Source: Erysipelotrichaceae bacterium (GTDB taxonomy: Bacteria; Bacillota_I; Bacilli_A; RFN20; CAG-826). From it: a DNA stretch of 38,973 bases. A model generated the notes under the pieces. The model was not told the origin of the DNA and ran no database searches. It was given only the letters and a program-made list of their open reading frames with translations. This document shows positions 35,858-38,973 of the stretch, one piece after another (the stretch's first letter is position 1; each line of letters opens with the position of its first letter). The position numbers and the translations under genes are program-made. Where the stretch lies: positions 1-38,973 of the forward strand of contig JAAYCD010000054.1 in the NCBI GenBank assembly GCA_012744375.1, written 5' to 3'.

Positions 35858-38626
35858 CTACTGAGCTTGAGGGCGTTTATTTTGAGCTTTTTTCTTTAAT
35901 AAACGAATGAGTACAATAATTTCGTGGAGCACTAATGGAGCCATCGAAAGAAGAATGACGTATAACCAGTGAACAAAATCAAGTGTGTATGTGGAGAAGA
36001 ATGTATTAACTCCTGGTATTTCAACGACGGCAAATTGTAAGGCGATACCAACGATAAAAGCAATCCAGATGAGCTTATTTTTTGTTTTGAAATTGTGTAC
36101 GAAAGATTTCTTAAATGACGTCATACCTAGCATGTGGAACAACTCGCTTATTGCGAGTACACAGAACGCTGAGGTTTGACTCATCGCTAAGACATCGGCA
36201 TTAAAGTTTGGACTATTTGGATTTAGGATATCAGCAATTGCTTCTAAAGAATATCTTTGATATTCAATCATTGGAATCATTAAGAAAGCAAATACGGTGG
36301 TAATGGTAATTAATAAACCAAAACCAAATGTTATCCAATATCCACCATTGGAAAATAAAGATTCTTTAGGATTGCGTGGCATGTCGTCCATGATGCCATC
36401 TTCTTTTTCATCTGCCCCCAAAGCAACCGCAGGAAGCGAATCGGTAATTAAGTTAACCCATAAAATATGGATGGCAATTAACGGGGTAGGCAAGGAGTTA
36501 TTTAAAAATACAGACATTAAAACAACGATAAACATCGCCAACACTTCCGCGATGTTAGTGGAAAGTAAGAACAATACTGTTTTCTTGATATTTGCGTAAA
36601 TACCGCGGCCTTCTTCAACTGCCTTTTGAATTGAGGCAAAGTTGTCATCGGTCAAAACCATGTCCGCCGCCCCCTTAGCAACGTCAGTGCCAGTAATGCC
36701 CATCGCAATGCCGATATCAGCATTTTTCAAAGAAGGAGCATCATTAACACCATCGCCAGTCATTGCAACGATTGAGCCATTCGCCTTAATTGCGTTAACG
36801 ATTTGCACTTTATTAGACGGAGAAACACGAGCAAATACATGGACGGTTTTCACCTTTTCTTGTAGTTCTTCTGGGGTCAAAGTATCAATTTCATCACCCG
36901 AAAGAGCTACTTCGCCATCAGCGACAATACCTAATTGTTTTGCAATGGCTAAGGCGGTCGTCTTGTGATCACCAGTAATCATAATGGTATTAATACCAGC
37001 TTTTTTAAATATTGAAACAGCGTTAGCAGCCTCTGGTCTTGGTGGATCAATCATCCCTACTAAACCGACGAACACTAATTGTTCTTCTTTAAGTTCGTCG
37101 TCATATTTATAAGCAAGTGCCAAAACGCGCAAAGCATCAACCGCCATCGCATCACTTGCCATCAAAATATTCTTTTTATCTTTATCGCTCATCTCACGCA
37201 CTTCACCATTAATATCTATGTGACTTGCGACTCTTAAAATTGAGTCCATCGCACCTTTAGTAAAAATGAGTTTTTTACCATTATAGATATGTTGAGTGGA
37301 CATCATTTTTCTAACAGAATCAAACGGAAGTTCATTAACGCGAGGAGCAATTTTTTCTAGTTCGCTTTTGTGTTGATTCATTTTATTAGCGTATTCGACT
37401 AAGGCGATTTCTGTTGGATCACCATAAACACCTTCATCAACTACAGCATTACTACAAAGCGATAAACCCATCGATAAGAACTTATTTTCATCATTTAAGA
37501 TGTCTTTTTCTTCGATTAGTTTGCTGTTGATATAAGAGCGAACGACTGTCATCTTGTTTTGGGTAAGAGTACCGGTTTTATCAGAACATACGACCGAAAC
37601 AGCACCTAAAGTTTCAACAGAAGGAAGCTTTCTCACAATCGTGTTGGCTCTAACCATTTTTTGAACGCCAAGCGCTAAAACAATTGTCACAACCGCAGGT
37701 AAACCTTCAGGTACGGCAGCGACCGCCAAGGAGATGGAAAACATAAAGTTATCTAAGATACCAGCAATCCAACCATCAGCATCAAGATTACTATTTTTCA
37801 AAGCTAAATCGAGAAGTTGAACAGAAAATAACACCGCCACAATAATGAGCGTTAATATACCTAAAAACTTCGAAAGTTTGCTCAATTGTTTTTGTAATGG
37901 AGTTTCATCTTCTTCGCTTTCAGAAAGAAGCTTAGCGATTTTTCCGGTTTCGGTTTGCATACCAGTTAAAACAACCACACCTTCACCACGACCATATACA
38001 ACTGGGGTGGACATATATACCATATTTAAGCGATCTCCAACACCAATTTCATCAGAGAAAACTACATCAGCATTTTTCTCAACGGGCAAAGATTCACCAG
38101 TTAAAGATGATTCGTCTGTTTTTAAGTTAATCGCTTCAATTAATCTTAAATCAGCGGGGACGGTTCTGCCTTCTTCGAGAATGACTATATCACCAGGAAC
38201 TAGTTGTTCAGCTTTAAGTTCAACAAGTTGTCCATCTCTTCTAACAACACAAGTTGGTGAAGACATCTTTTTTAAAGCTTCGAGTGATTTTTCAGCTTTG
38301 CTTTCTTGAACAGTGGAAATGATGGCGTTTAAGAAAACAACACCCATGATAATAAGGGCATCAGCAAACTCAAAATGTTCGCCATGTTGAATGACATTAA
38401 ATAAACTGATGGCCAAACTCATAAAAGCCGCCGCCAATAAAATAAATATCATCGGGTCTTTGAAGTTAGAAAAAAAGACCAAGATAAGTGGGGCCTTTTT
38501 CTTTTCAGATAGTTTGTTTGGTCCATACTTAGTAAGGCGTTCATTCACTTCATCTTTTGACAATCCGTGTTTTCGATCAACATTAAGTTCATTTAGGACT
38601 TCTTTTGTGCTTTTGGTTTCGAACAT
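35858..38626 (-). CDS. P-type cation-transporting ATPase (Ca2+/Mn2+ P2-type)
   Basis: DKTGTLTQNKMTVV; GDGVNDAPSLKNADIGIAMGITGTDVAKGAADMVLTDDNF; TGESLPVEK. Confidence 0.95.
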   Translation of the reverse strand: MFETKSTKEVLNELNVDRKHGLSKDEVNERLTKYGPNKLSEKKKAPLILVFFSNFKDPMIFILLAAAFMSLAISLFNVIQHGEHFEFADALIIMGVVFLNAIISTVQESKAEKSLEALKKMSSPTCVVRRDGQLVELKAEQLVPGDIVILEEGRTVPADLRLIEAINLKTDESSLTGESLPVEKNADVVFSDEIGVGDRLNMVYMSTPVVYGRGEGVVVLTGMQTETGKIAKLLSESEEDETPLQKQLSKLSKFLGILTLIIVAVLFSVQLLDLALKNSNLDADGWIAGILDNFMFSISLAVAAVPEGLPAVVTIVLALGVQKMVRANTIVRKLPSVETLGAVSVVCSDKTGTLTQNKMTVVRSYINSKLIEEKDILNDENKFLSMGLSLCSNAVVDEGVYGDPTEIALVEYANKMNQHKSELEKIAPRVNELPFDSVRKMMSTQHIYNGKKLIFTKGAMDSILRVASHIDINGEVREMSDKDKKNILMASDAMAVDALRVLALAYKYDDELKEEQLVFVGLVGMIDPPRPEAANAVSIFKKAGINTIMITGDHKTTALAIAKQLGIVADGEVALSGDEIDTLTPEELQEKVKTVHVFARVSPSNKVQIVNAIKANGSIVAMTGDGVNDAPSLKNADIGIAMGITGTDVAKGAADMVLTDDNFASIQKAVEEGRGIYANIKKTVLFLLSTNIAEVLAMFIVVLMSVFLNNSLPTPLIAIHILWVNLITDSLPAVALGADEKEDGIMDDMPRNPKESLFSNGGYWITFGFGLLITITTVFAFLMIPMIEYQRYSLEAIADILNPNSPNFNADVLAMSQTSAFCVLAISELFHMLGMTSFKKSFVHNFKTKNKLIWIAFIVGIALQFAVVEIPGVNTFFSTYTLDFVHWLYVILLSMAPLVLHEIIVLIRLLKKKAQNKRPQAQ

Positions 38627-38648
38627 AATAATTACTCCTTCATTTGGA

Positions 38649-38745
38649 TGTAATCGTCTCGCGCATTATACACACGTATACATGGTCATAGTCCGGATGG
38701 TTAATCGTGTTGACGGAACTATAACTTAGCTACTCCCGCTTACTA
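38649..38745 (-). promoter_or_regulatory. Likely yybP-ykoY (Mn2+) riboswitch
   Basis: Minus AGCGGGAGTAGCTAAG..CCGTCAACACGATTAACCATCCGGAC..GCGCGAGACGATTAC carries the GGGAGUAGC, CGUCAACA and GCGAGAC segments of the motif; before P-type ATPase. Confidence 0.8.
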
Positions 38746-38797
38746 TTTACATACTTTATTATAAATAAAAACTAGAATTTAACAACAAAATATCATT

Positions 38798-38833
38798 GAA
38801 ATAAAAACCTCCGCCAATCAGCAAAGCGAAGGT
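38798..38833 (-). terminator. Intrinsic terminator after tRNA-Leu
   Basis: Minus ACCTTCGC..GCGGAGGT followed by TTTTTATTT. Confidence 0.8.
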
Positions 38834-38848
38834 ACTCTATTTAAGATG

Positions 38849-38935
38849 TGGTGCCCGAGGCCGGAATCGAACCGGCACGGTATCGCTACCGCTGGATTTT
38901 GAGTCCAGTGCGTCTACCAGTTTCACCACTCGGGC
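38849..38935 (-). tRNA. tRNA-Leu(CAA), CCA encoded
   Basis: Class II: GCCCGAGTGGTGAAACTGGTAGACGC..CTGGA CTCAAAA TCCAG..GGTTCGATTCCGGCCTCGGGCACCA. Confidence 0.95.
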
Positions 38936-38973
38936 AGCGAGATAATTATATACCAGTGGTGAAACAAATTTAA

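Noticed and set aside
37845-38309. 154-aa plus ORF antisense to the P-type ATPase
   Set aside because: Serine/threonine-rich shadow frame of a strongly conserved ATPase.
1-38973. CRISPR array, transposase, integrase or prophage genes
   Set aside because: No regularly spaced direct repeats and no recombinase or phage protein signatures seen.

Overview
This is an AT-rich, gene-dense bacterial window, probably Firmicutes/Bacilli-like or an Acholeplasma/RF39-type relative. The standard code is used, since TGA acts as a stop. Most of it is housekeeping: a guanylate kinase-like protein, HflX, two CNNM/CorC proteins, an ABC-2 exporter, GNAT and methyltransferases, gltX, a NERD protein, NUDIX, CdaA-type diadenylate cyclase, deoD, a cadA/ArsR/ArsP_2-like metal cluster, Pit plus DUF47, a NYN-LOTUS protein, a TetR-ABC operon, LysR, pyrG-guaA-glnA-glmS, a CrtI-like oxidoreductase and a P-type cation ATPase. 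There are six tRNAs. No CRISPR array or mobile element was seen. The most interesting non-coding signal is a protein-free ~500-nt stretch (about 21063-21575) upstream of pit. On the minus strand it can be hand-folded into at least eight helices, several with G-U pairs that only work on that strand, two GNRA-capped hairpins and a long-range closing helix. It is a candidate large structured RNA or leader that I cannot assign to a family. Other points: a likely yybP-ykoY Mn2+ riboswitch before the P-type ATPase; a 36-codon leader ORF overlapping pyrG by ATGA; an operon grouping glutamine synthetase with three glutamine amidotransferases; an ABC ATPase whose Walker A is restored by a -1 shift; a doubly frameshifted nitroreductase; a probable leaderless tetR mRNA; and an ArsR-type operator inside a promoter spacer. 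All structures were hand-read, with no folding or database search.
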